From the NCBI GenBank assembly GCA_025359105.1, contig JANYHK010000014.1:62001-126000 (forward strand): a stretch of DNA of 64,000 nt, written 5' to 3'. Positions within the stretch are counted from its first letter, which is position 1. Each line of letters opens with the position of its first letter. A program made the translations under genes and the position numbers. This DNA comes from Myxococcales bacterium (GTDB lineage: Bacteria; Myxococcota_A; Polyangia; Polyangiales; Polyangiaceae). The notes beneath the pieces are model-generated. The model saw only the letters and a list, made by a program, of their open reading frames with translations, searched no databases and was not told the DNA's origin. Positions 56,340 to 64,000 of this stretch are shown piece after piece.

Positions 56340-56367
56340 TTGCCGGCGTGAATTCGGGCGCTACATG
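56340..56367 (+). promoter_or_regulatory. Weak sigma-70-type promoter between the two operators
   Basis: TTGCCG at 56340-56345 and TACATG at 56362-56367 are separated by 16 bp and lie between the two palindromes. Sequence match is poor; the placement between operators is the main argument. Confidence 0.3.
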
Positions 56368-56379
56368 GACCGTCAGATG

Positions 56380-56399
56380 TTTTGAACACGTTCAAATAT
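56380..56399. promoter_or_regulatory. Operator 2 of the TetR-containing operon
   Basis: TTTTGAACACGTTCAAATAT differs from operator 1 by one central base (T to C) and is an almost perfect palindrome. It ends 16 bp before the start codon of the first gene (56415) and about 63 bp, six helical turns, from operator 1, centre to centre. Confidence 0.75.
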
Positions 56400-56414
56400 T
56401 GTCAGGAGGCTCTC

Positions 56415-56897
56415 ATGGAACCGTCCACGTCGTTCCTCGTCCCCGTCTACGCCGCCTACGCGGTGGTGAGCGTTTCCCTCACGGTGTTCCTCGCCCGATC
56501 GCTCTTCAGGAACGGCGCGGTGTTCCTGGAGGACGTCTTCAAGGACACGCCGAAGATGGCCGACGCGGTGAATCGCCTGCTCGTCGTGGGCTTCTACCTG
56601 CTCAACCTCGGCTACGCGGCGCTGATCATGAAGGCGACGGGCGGCGACACGCTCATCGAGGCGGTCGAGGTGCTCGCGTGGAAGCTCGGCGCGCTGCTCA
56701 TCTCGCTCGGCGTCATGCACTTCGCGAACATGTACCTCTTCTACCGTATTCGCCGCCGCGCCCGCATCGCCGTCCTGCCGCCGCCCGTCGCGCCGCAGAT
56801 GCGCCTGCCGCAAGGTGGCAACGGCGTGCCGATGTACGCGACCGCGAACGCGAACACGCCCGAGCCCGCCCACGCCTGGCGACCGCAGGGGGCGTGA
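56415..56897 (+). CDS. Membrane protein of unknown function, first gene of a TetR operon
   Basis: A 160-residue membrane protein. ATG 56415 is chosen for its AGGAGG 6 nt upstream. It has at least three hydrophobic helices (LVPVYAAYAVVSVSLTVFLA, LLVVGFYLLNLGYAALI, LGALLISLGVMHFANMYLFY) and a cytoplasmic C-terminal tail rich in Pro and Ala. I recognise no family. It is transcribed with the DCC-family gene (2-nt gap) and the TetR gene. Confidence 0.75.
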   Translation: MEPSTSFLVPVYAAYAVVSVSLTVFLARSLFRNGAVFLEDVFKDTPKMADAVNRLLVVGFYLLNLGYAALIMKATGGDTLIEAVEVLAWKLGALLISLGVMHFANMYLFYRIRRRARIAVLPPPVAPQMRLPQGGNGVPMYATANANTPEPAHAWRPQGA

Positions 56898-56898
56898 C

Positions 56899-57330
56899 GT
56901 GAACTCCCTCCTCGTCCTCTACGACGAGCGCTGCGCGCTCTGCCTCCGGTGCAGGGACTGGCTCATGCGGCAACGGAGCTACGTGCCGCTCGGCTTCCTG
57001 GCATGCGGCTCGCAGGAGGCGCGCGAGCGCTACGGCGCAGTGCCGTGGCTCGGGGAAGAGCTCGTCGTCGTCAGCGACGACGGGGACGTATGGGTGGGCC
57101 CCGCGGCGTTCCTGGTCGCGCTCTGGTCGCTCGAAGAGTGGCGTGAGTGGTCGTACCGCCTGAGCGGGCCGGAGCTCGCGCCGCTCGCCGAGCGCTTCTT
57201 CCACGCGATCAGCGGCAACCGCAAGGCGATCGCCGCGCTGCTCAAACCAGACCCCTGCGCGGGCGGCACGTGTAAGCTTCCTGCCGGCCACGCCCCGCCG
57301 CAGCACGCGCCGCGCGCCGCCTACCGATGA
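56899..57330 (+). CDS. DCC/DUF393-family thiol-disulphide oxidoreductase-like protein
   Basis: A 143-residue protein starting with GTG at 56899 behind AGGGGG. It opens with LLVLYDERCALCLRCRDWL, a CxxC motif right after a beta strand, as in the DCC/DUF393 thioredoxin-like family. A ...VVSDDGDVWVGPAAFLVAL segment and a Cys-bearing C-terminus (DPCAGGTC) follow. Function is probably redox, with no known partner. It overlaps the TetR gene by 4 nt (ATGA). Confidence 0.8.
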   Translation: MNSLLVLYDERCALCLRCRDWLMRQRSYVPLGFLACGSQEARERYGAVPWLGEELVVVSDDGDVWVGPAAFLVALWSLEEWREWSYRLSGPELAPLAERFFHAISGNRKAIAALLKPDPCAGGTCKLPAGHAPPQHAPRAAYR

Positions 57331-58010
57331 CGGAGAAGAAGGCGCCCCCCAAGAAGCGCGAGCTCACCCGCGAAAAAATCCTCGCGAGCGCGCTCGCGCT
57401 CTTCCGGCGCCGCGGCTTCGAGAAGACCACGATGCGCGACGTCGCCCGCGCAGCGAAGGTCGCCCTCGGCGCCGCGTACTACTACTTCCCTTCGAAGGAG
57501 GCGCTCGTCCTCGCCTACTACCACGAGACGCAGGACGAGCACTCGCGCCGGGCGCGAGCTGCGATCTCCGCAGAGACGACGCTGCGCGGGCGGGTCGGCG
57601 CCGTCATGCACACCAAGCTCGACGTGCTGGCGAAGGACCGCAAACTGCTCGGCGCTATCTTCCGCAGCGTGGCCGATCCCGACGATCCGATCAGCCTCTT
57701 CGGCGCGACGTCGCTGGAGGTCCGCGAGGAGAGCATCCGACTCTTCGACGAGGCGCTCGCTGGCGCGCCGGAAGCCGCGTTCGCCATGCTCGCGCCCGAT
57801 ACGCGCAAGATTGTCTCGCGGGCCCTGTGGGGGCTGCACATGGGCCTGCTCCTCTACTACTTGCACGACGCGTCGCCCGGGCAGGAGAAGACGCGCGCGC
57901 TGACCGACGGCGCGCTCGATCTCGCGGTGCAGGTGGTGTCGATCGCGCCGCTCCTCGGCGGGCTCACCGATCCGCTGGCGGCGCTCCTCAAGAACGCCGG
58001 GCTCTTGTGA
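57327..58010 (+). CDS. TetR-family transcriptional regulator
   Basis: A 227-residue regulator with a basic N-terminal extension (TEKKAPPKKRELT) and a TetR helix-turn-helix (ILASALALFRRRGFEKTTMRDVARAAKV followed by GAAYYYFPSKEALVLAYY, split here for length). The C-terminal ligand domain is helical with no specific signature. It is the last gene of a three-gene operon with 4-nt overlaps. Two matching 20-bp palindromes lie before the first gene, so autorepression is likely (inference). The inducer is unknown. Confidence 0.92.
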   Translation: MTEKKAPPKKRELTREKILASALALFRRRGFEKTTMRDVARAAKVALGAAYYYFPSKEALVLAYYHETQDEHSRRARAAISAETTLRGRVGAVMHTKLDVLAKDRKLLGAIFRSVADPDDPISLFGATSLEVREESIRLFDEALAGAPEAAFAMLAPDTRKIVSRALWGLHMGLLLYYLHDASPGQEKTRALTDGALDLAVQVVSIAPLLGGLTDPLAALLKNAGLL

Positions 58011-58077
58011 CCGTAAAGCTCTGAAAAGAATCGGCGCGTCCGCCCCGGGCTTTTGCGTCACACTGGGGAGCCGAGCG

Positions 58078-59361
58078 ATGCTTTCCCCCATCAAGAAGAG
58101 CGCGTGGGCCAGGCGCCTGCCCTGGATCGCCCTCCTCCTCGTCCTGGGCGGCGGCGCCTTCGCATACTGGCGCTACGTCACGCTGCACCCGCCGCCGCCG
58201 ATCACCTACAAGACGGCGACCATCGAGCGGCGCAAGATCGTCGGCCGGGTCACGGCGAGCGGCACGCTTCAGGCGGTCGTGACGGTCCAGGTCGGCACCC
58301 AGGTGTCAGGGCGCCTGCAGAAGATCAACGTCGACTTCAACTCGGAGGTGAAGAAGGGCGATCTCCTGGCCAAGATCGATCCGCAGCTGTTTCAGGCCAA
58401 CGTGGCGCAGGCCCACGCCAACTACGTGTCCGCGACGGCGAGCGTGGTGCAGGCCGAGGCCAAATCGCGCGACGCCGAGCGTGTGTACGCGCGCACCAAG
58501 GCCCTGAACGCGCAGCAGCTGGCGTCGCTGGCCGACCTCGAGACCGCCGAGACGAGCCTCGCGATCGCCAAGAGCGGCATCGACGTCGCCAAGGCGTCGC
58601 TCGAGCAGGCCAAGGCGCAGCTGAACCAGACCCAGGTCAACCTCTCGTACACGAGCATCTTCTCGCCCATCGATGGCGTGGTCATCTCGCGCAACGTCGA
58701 CGTGGGGCAGACCGTGGCTGCGTCTCTCCAGGCGCCGGTGCTGTTCACGATCGCGGAGGATCTGCGCAAGATGCAGGTGAACACGAACGTCGCCGAGGGG
58801 GACGTGGGGCGCCTCACGCCGGGAATGGCGGCGTACTTCACGGTCGACGCGTTCCCTGGGCAGCGGTTCAACGGCAAGATTTCCCAGATCCGCAACGCGG
58901 CGCAGACGGTGCAAAATGTCGTCACGTACGACGCCGTCGTCGGCGTCGACAACTCCGATCTCCGCCTGCGCCCGGGCATGACGGCCAACGTCACCATCAT
59001 CTACGACTCGCGCGATCAGGTTCTCGCGGTCCCCAACGCGGCGATGCGCTTCAAGCCGCCGCCGGCCATGCTGGGCAGCGCGGGCGCCGGCGCGAGCGCT
59101 TCCGCGGCCCCCACGGGAAGCGGCGCCGGACGTGGACGGATGGCCCGCGGTGAGAAGGAGCCCGACACCCGCGCGGTGTGGGTGCTCGAAGGTGACAAGG
59201 CGCGCTCGGCATCGATCAAGCTCGGCCTCTCCGACGGCACCGTGACCGAGGTGGTGAGCGGCGACGTGAAGGAGGGCGACCTCGTCGTCACCGACGCGAC
59301 CGCCGCGGGGGGGACGTCGGGCGCCGGCGCGAGCCCTGTGCGCGGCGGCAGGATGTTCTGA
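58078..59361 (+). CDS. macA: MacA-like periplasmic adaptor (membrane fusion protein)
   Basis: A 427-residue HlyD/RND-type adaptor with an N-terminal anchor (LPWIALLLVLGGGAFAYW). Barrel-sandwich halves VTVQVGTQVSGRLQKINVDF and YTSIFSPIDGVVISRNVDVGQTV flank a helical hairpin rich in Ala and Gln (LNAQQLASLADLETAETSLA). A beta-barrel (KMQVNTNVAEGDVGRL) and a membrane-proximal domain follow, and an Ala/Ser/Gly-rich insert near residue 345. It bridges the MacB transporter to an outer-membrane TolC channel. The stop shares one base with the MacB ATPase gene start. Confidence 0.92.
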   Translation: MLSPIKKSAWARRLPWIALLLVLGGGAFAYWRYVTLHPPPPITYKTATIERRKIVGRVTASGTLQAVVTVQVGTQVSGRLQKINVDFNSEVKKGDLLAKIDPQLFQANVAQAHANYVSATASVVQAEAKSRDAERVYARTKALNAQQLASLADLETAETSLAIAKSGIDVAKASLEQAKAQLNQTQVNLSYTSIFSPIDGVVISRNVDVGQTVAASLQAPVLFTIAEDLRKMQVNTNVAEGDVGRLTPGMAAYFTVDAFPGQRFNGKISQIRNAAQTVQNVVTYDAVVGVDNSDLRLRPGMTANVTIIYDSRDQVLAVPNAAMRFKPPPAMLGSAGAGASASAAPTGSGAGRGRMARGEKEPDTRAVWVLEGDKARSASIKLGLSDGTVTEVVSGDVKEGDLVVTDATAAGGTSGAGASPVRGGRMF

Positions 59362-60065
59362 TGACGGCACCGCTCATCGAGCTGACCGACCTCACGAAGC
59401 TCTACGTGACCGGCGACGTGGAGCTGCGGGCGCTCGACGCCGTCTCGCTCCGCGTCGACGAGGGGGAGTTCGTGGCGATCATGGGCTCCAGCGGCTCCGG
59501 CAAATCGACGATGATGAACGTCATCGGCTGCCTCGATCGCCCGACGAGCGGGACTTACTTGCTCAGCGGCCGCCAGGTGAGCGTCATGGGCAAGAGCGAG
59601 CTCGCCGAGGTGCGCAACCAGCTCATCGGCTTCGTCTTCCAGCAGTTCAACCTGCTCTCCCGCACGAGCGCAGTCGAGAACGTGGAGCTCCCCCTGGTGT
59701 ACGCCGGCGTGAGCGCTCGCGAGCGGCGGGCCCGCGCGACGACGGCGCTCGAGCGGGTCGGGCTCGGCGCACGCCTCGAGCACCGCCCCAACCAGCTCTC
59801 GGGTGGGCAGCAGCAGCGCGTCGCGATCGCGCGCGCGCTCGTCAACGATCCCAAGATGATCCTCGCCGACGAGCCCACCGGCGCGCTCGACTCGAAGACG
59901 AGCATCGAGGTGATGGCGCTGTTCCAGGAGCTGTGGCGCGCCGGCATCACCGTCGTCGTCGTGACGCACGAGGCGGACATCGCCGAGTACGCGTCGCGCG
60001 TCGTCGTCATGCGCGACGGAAAGATCCTGACCGACGAGCGGCACGAGCCGAAGCGGGCGGTGTGA
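59361..60065 (+). CDS. macB: MacB-type ABC transporter ATPase
   Basis: A 234-residue ATPase of the LolD/MacB type: Walker A GSSGSGKSTMMNVIG, Q loop (GFVFQQFNLL), signature LSGGQQQRVAIARAL, Walker B MILADEPTGALDS and the H loop (VVVTHEADIAEYASR). In E. coli MacB the ATPase is fused to the permease; here the two are separate genes, 1 nt apart. With the adaptor and permease it exports macrolides, lipopeptides or signals from the periplasm. Confidence 0.95.
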   Translation: MTAPLIELTDLTKLYVTGDVELRALDAVSLRVDEGEFVAIMGSSGSGKSTMMNVIGCLDRPTSGTYLLSGRQVSVMGKSELAEVRNQLIGFVFQQFNLLSRTSAVENVELPLVYAGVSARERRARATTALERVGLGARLEHRPNQLSGGQQQRVAIARALVNDPKMILADEPTGALDSKTSIEVMALFQELWRAGITVVVVTHEADIAEYASRVVVMRDGKILTDERHEPKRAV

Positions 60066-60066
60066 G

Positions 60067-61296
<1,230 letters not shown>

Positions 61297-61315
61297 TCGC
61301 GATGCGGCTCCCCCG

Positions 61316-62389
61316 TCACCGGGCGAGCGTGTACGCGGCGAGGAGCGCGGCGACCACGACGACGATGGCGAGCGCCGCGAGGAGCGGGCGCGCGCGGCTC
61401 ACCCCCTTTCCTTCGAGGGGCGCACCCGCCTTGTGGGCCGCGCCGCCCGCATCCTTTTCGCGAGCGGGCACGGCCGCGGCGGTGGCGCGCGGTGGCGCGC
61501 CCTCACCGTGCGGGCGTGCGCCGGGCAGCCGCCGTGGGACCGTCGGCGTCATAGCGACAGCCTCGCCCCGAACACGCTCGAGATCGTCGCGGAGCTCCGC
61601 GACGTCGGCGTGACGCTGCAAGGGCGCCAGGGCGGTAGCCTTGCGATAGACGGCAGCGAGCGACCCCACCTTCTCCGCGAGCTCCGTCTCGGTGGTGGGG
61701 TCGGGCTCGCGCTCCGTCACCAGAAAGGCGAGGAGCCTGGCGGCGCTGAACACGTCGCTGCGCTGGTCGAGCGCGACGCCGTCCTGCGCCTCGGGCGACG
61801 CGTACCCGCCGTACCCGAAGAAGCCCTCCCGATCCCCCTCGAGTGAGTCGGCGAGCGACACCATGCCGATCTCGGAGAGGACGGGCCCCAGCGCGTCGTC
61901 GAGGAGCACGTTCTCCGGGCAGAGCGCGCCGTGAACGAGCCCCGCGCCGTGGATCGCCTCGAGCGCGTCGCAGACCTTCGAGACGAACGCGATCCGCTCG
62001 CGGAGGGGCCACCGCAACACGAGCAAGTCTGCCGCCGAGCCGTTGGCGTAGGCGTCCGATGCGAACGCCTCCGCGGCCTCGGCGACGGTGTGGAGGGACT
62101 GCACGCCCTCGGTGCCCGCCAGGACGACGAGCGACGAGGCTGCCGAGAGGATGCGCTTGCGCTCGCCCTCCGTCGCGCAGGCGTCGACCACCGTGACCAT
62201 GACGTGCTTCTCGTCGCTCTGAACGGCGTCCCACACGCTCATGAGCGGGCGCTGGACGAGCTTCTTCGCGAGCCGGAGGCCCAGCTTGTCCGCCGCGCGA
62301 AGGGCGCGCCCGTGATCGGCGGACCTTCGCCCCGACGGGGGAAGCGAGCCCGCCCGTTCGCGTTCTCCGGGAGGCGGTAGGGACGGCAT
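61316..62389 (-). CDS. Membrane-anchored pseudokinase
   Basis: A 357-residue protein with a kinase-like fold at about residues 35-275 and one TM helix near the C-terminus (PLLAALAIVVVVAALLAAYTLA). The catalytic loop reads HGALCPEN (HRD lost: Arg to Gly and Asp to Ala), and the DFG position reads SEIG (Asp lost), so phosphotransfer is not expected. The activation and later segments (GYGGYASPEAQ, DQRSDVFSAARLLAFL) are kept. The tail is basic and Ala/Pro-rich. It may bind a client kinase or nucleotide as a scaffold (inference). It is convergent with the exporter operon and divergent from the receiver protein gene at 62455. Confidence 0.82.
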   Translation of the reverse strand: MPSLPPPGERERAGSLPPSGRRSADHGRALRAADKLGLRLAKKLVQRPLMSVWDAVQSDEKHVMVTVVDACATEGERKRILSAASSLVVLAGTEGVQSLHTVAEAAEAFASDAYANGSAADLLVLRWPLRERIAFVSKVCDALEAIHGAGLVHGALCPENVLLDDALGPVLSEIGMVSLADSLEGDREGFFGYGGYASPEAQDGVALDQRSDVFSAARLLAFLVTEREPDPTTETELAEKVGSLAAVYRKATALAPLQRHADVAELRDDLERVRGEAVAMTPTVPRRLPGARPHGEGAPPRATAAAVPAREKDAGGAAHKAGAPLEGKGVSRARPLLAALAIVVVVAALLAAYTLAR

Positions 62390-62454
62390 CAGGGAGCGTT
62401 GACGACTTTAGCACCAGGGGTGTGCGGGCTACCGTTGTATGTTTTCCTGAGCCG

Positions 62455-63288
62455 ATGGCGGACCCGAAGTCGCGCTCGAATCCCCCGAAGTCCCGGTCCG
62501 GGCCGCCGAAGGACCGGAGCGGCCCGGCGCCCGGCGCGCCGCGCATGCCTCGCCCTGTCTCGCCCCCCGCCGGCGCAGCGAGGGGCCGGCTGCGAAAAAT
62601 TGATCGCGCCGCACCGGCCGGACCTGCGGAATCCGCCGCGACAGGCACGCCCAGGCCGGCGCAGCCTCCGCCCTCGCCCCCGCCGGCCGCCGAGAAGGCC
62701 CGGCCGGTGCCGCCGAAGGGTCGGTCGGTGCCGCCGAAGGCTCAATCGGTCCCGCCGAAGGGTCGGCGCTCGCTTCCTCCGAAGATGCCGTCGCTCGCGC
62801 CGGCCGCGGTCTTCCTCCCTAAGGGCCCCGCCGCCCTCGCGATGGACGGGCCGCGTCCGCGAGGCTCGATCGTCCCGACGTCGACTCCCGACGATACCGG
62901 GAGCGAAGCGCCGGCGGTCCTCGTGGTCGACGACGACGACGCCGCGCGCCGCCTCATCGTCCGCGCCCTGCGAACGCTCTACACCGTGTACGAGGCGAGC
63001 GACGGCGAAGAAGCCGTCCGCATCCTCGAGCGCGTCCCGCCCGTCGCGTGCGTCGTGACCGACATCATGATGCCGCGCATCGACGGCGTGATGCTCGCGA
63101 AGAAGATGCGCGCCGACCCGCGGCTGAGGGCCGTCCCCGTGGTGTTCGTGACCGGCCGCGGCGAAGCCAACAACGTCCTCGACGGCATCAACGTCGGCGC
63201 GCGCTTCTTCATTCAGAAGCCCTTCAAGGTGAAGGATCTGGTGGAGAAGGTGCGCAGCGTCGTCCTGACGACCGCGGGCCGCTCCTGA
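62455..63288 (+). CDS. Receiver protein with a long Pro/Lys-rich N-terminus
   Basis: A 277-residue protein. Residues 1 to about 155 are a disordered Pro/Lys/Arg/Ser segment with short repeats (PPKSRSGPPKDRSGP; RSVPPKAQSVPPKGRRS). Residues about 160-277 are a canonical CheY-like receiver: VLVVDDDDAARRL, phospho-acceptor in CVVTDIMMPRIDG, VVFVTGRGE and FFIQKPFKVKDLVEKV. It has no output domain. The basic, Pro-rich arm could bind SH3-like or nucleic-acid partners, but that is not evident from sequence. It is divergent from the pseudokinase gene, 65 bp between starts. Confidence 0.85.
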   Translation: MADPKSRSNPPKSRSGPPKDRSGPAPGAPRMPRPVSPPAGAARGRLRKIDRAAPAGPAESAATGTPRPAQPPPSPPPAAEKARPVPPKGRSVPPKAQSVPPKGRRSLPPKMPSLAPAAVFLPKGPAALAMDGPRPRGSIVPTSTPDDTGSEAPAVLVVDDDDAARRLIVRALRTLYTVYEASDGEEAVRILERVPPVACVVTDIMMPRIDGVMLAKKMRADPRLRAVPVVFVTGRGEANNVLDGINVGARFFIQKPFKVKDLVEKVRSVVLTTAGRS

Positions 63289-63343
63289 GAAGGGTCGGAG
63301 ATTGTGGTAGTTTGGGCGCTCCATTCTGACCGCCGAGGTAGCC

Positions 63344-64000
63344 ATGAGTGACCGCATCGAGTCGCGACTCAAGGAGGATCGTCGCTTTCAACCGAGCCGC
63401 GAGTTCAGCGCGCACGCGCGCGTCGGCTCGCACGCCGAGTACGCCGAGCTCTATCGGCAGTCGATCGAGGAGCCCGAGCAGTTCTGGCGCGCCCAGACCC
63501 AGGATCTCGTCTTCCGTACGCCGCCGAAGACGTTCGTGGAATGGAAGCTGCCGAACGCGAAGTTCTTCCTCGGCGCGACGCTCAACCTGACCGAGAGCTG
63601 CCTCGACCGCCACCTCGTCACGCAGCACCGCACGCGCGCAGCGATCGTGTGGGAGGGGGAGCCGGGCGACGTCCGCACCCTGACCTACTTCGAGCTCCAC
63701 CGCGAGGTGGTCCGGCTGGCCGCGGCGCTCACCGATCTCGGGGTCATCGCCGGCGATCGCATCGCGATCTACATGGGCATGGTCCCCGAGGCCGCCATCG
63801 CGATGCTCGCCTGCGCGCGGATCGGCGCCACGCACTCGGTCGTCTTCGGCGGCTTCAGCGCCGAGGCCCTGCGCGATCGCATCAACGACTCCGGCGCCAA
63901 GGTGCTCCTCACGCAGGACGGCGCGTGGCGCCGCGGGAGCGTCGTGCCGCTCAAGAAGATGGCGGACGACGCCGTCGCGCAGACCAAGACGATCGAGAAG
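63344..64000 (+). CDS. acsA: Acetyl-CoA synthetase, N-terminal part (runs off the window)
   Basis: 219 codons of an AMP-forming acetyl-CoA synthetase starting at ATG 63344 (GAGG upstream). Visible: an N-terminal AcsA cap (FSAHARVGSHAEYAELYRQS, FWRAQTQDLVF, FFLGATLNLTESCLDRHL), the ATP-binding region start (IVWEGEPGD, LTYFELHREVVRLAAAL), GDRIAIYMGMVPEAAIAMLA and HSVVFGGFSAEALRDRI. It makes acetyl-CoA from acetate, ATP and CoA. The remaining two thirds are outside the window. Confidence 0.95.
   Translation, partial: MSDRIESRLKEDRRFQPSREFSAHARVGSHAEYAELYRQSIEEPEQFWRAQTQDLVFRTPPKTFVEWKLPNAKFFLGATLNLTESCLDRHLVTQHRTRAAIVWEGEPGDVRTLTYFELHREVVRLAAALTDLGVIAGDRIAIYMGMVPEAAIAMLACARIGATHSVVFGGFSAEALRDRINDSGAKVLLTQDGAWRRGSVVPLKKMADDAVAQTKTIEK

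Noticed and set aside
57327-58094. Minus-strand frame opposite the TetR gene
   Set aside because: Antisense to a gene with a clear helix-turn-helix and a 4-nt operon overlap.

Overview
This 64-kb window is very GC-rich, with a strong G/C bias at third codon positions and dense genes. It looks like the chromosome of a myxobacterium (Myxococcota, probably Polyangiales-like). That is inference from content: Hanks-type kinases with an HRDVSPHN loop, sigma-54 activators (one with an FHA domain), many lipoproteins with Asp/Gly-rich linkers and cysteine knots of the CGDG...GE.CD kind, type IV pilus genes, and repeated SD-less or GTG/TTG starts. I see no rRNA, tRNA, IS element, prophage or CRISPR array.

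Layout. 1-454: 5' part of a CPA1 Na+/H+ antiporter. 825-4168: a sigma-54 promoter followed by a degenerate receiver protein, a membrane histidine kinase and an NtrC-type activator; a separate receiver protein (4179-4646) faces it. 4806-8759: a small lipoprotein, then a tightly overlapped minus-strand operon (UPF0158, SurA-like, CDF metal transporter, BMP-family binding protein). 9096-12639: GYF protein, UPF0104 membrane protein, lipoprotein, unknown protein. 12636-14129: glycerol kinase. 14200-21055: surface lipoproteins (four beta repeats plus two lamin-tail domains; CAP domain; TPR) and a UbiB/ABC1 protein. 21076-23082: a pseudokinase-kinase tandem protein. 23085-27522: serine hydrolase, PilC, PilS, MlaC-like protein. 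27539-32185: lectin-like lipoprotein, and a kinase/TPR/aldo-keto-reductase-like operon.

32131-36170 is the most unusual locus. A 237-residue protein starts with a class I lanthipeptide-type leader ending in Gly-Gly. It continues with a cysteine-free segment carrying Ser at every fourth residue, ten NDPG repeats and a Gly/Asp tail. Its stop codon overlaps (TGATG) the start of a full-length LanB-type dehydratase. No cyclase, peptidase or dedicated exporter is visible, so a dehydrated but non-lanthionine product is plausible.

36567-43898: lipoprotein, FHA-sigma54 activator, conserved unknowns, PilZ protein, PpiD/SurA-type isomerase and M16 peptidase. 43914-51969: hydrolase, NAD-type isocitrate dehydrogenase, a Kef-type antiporter fused to a PTS EIIA-like domain, EamA transporter, lipoprotein, GTP-dependent PEP carboxykinase. 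52007-54678: an EF-hand NADPH oxidase (NOX5-like) translationally coupled to a penta-haem cytochrome lipoprotein. 55260-58010: acetyltransferase, a TfoX-N protein with a histone-H1-like tail, and a TetR-governed operon with two matching operators. 58078-61296: MacA-MacB type exporter. 61316-64000: a membrane-anchored pseudokinase, a Pro-rich receiver protein and the start of acetyl-CoA synthetase.

Central carbon genes (glpK, isocitrate dehydrogenase, pckG, acsA) are scattered among signalling and envelope genes rather than forming one pathway cluster.
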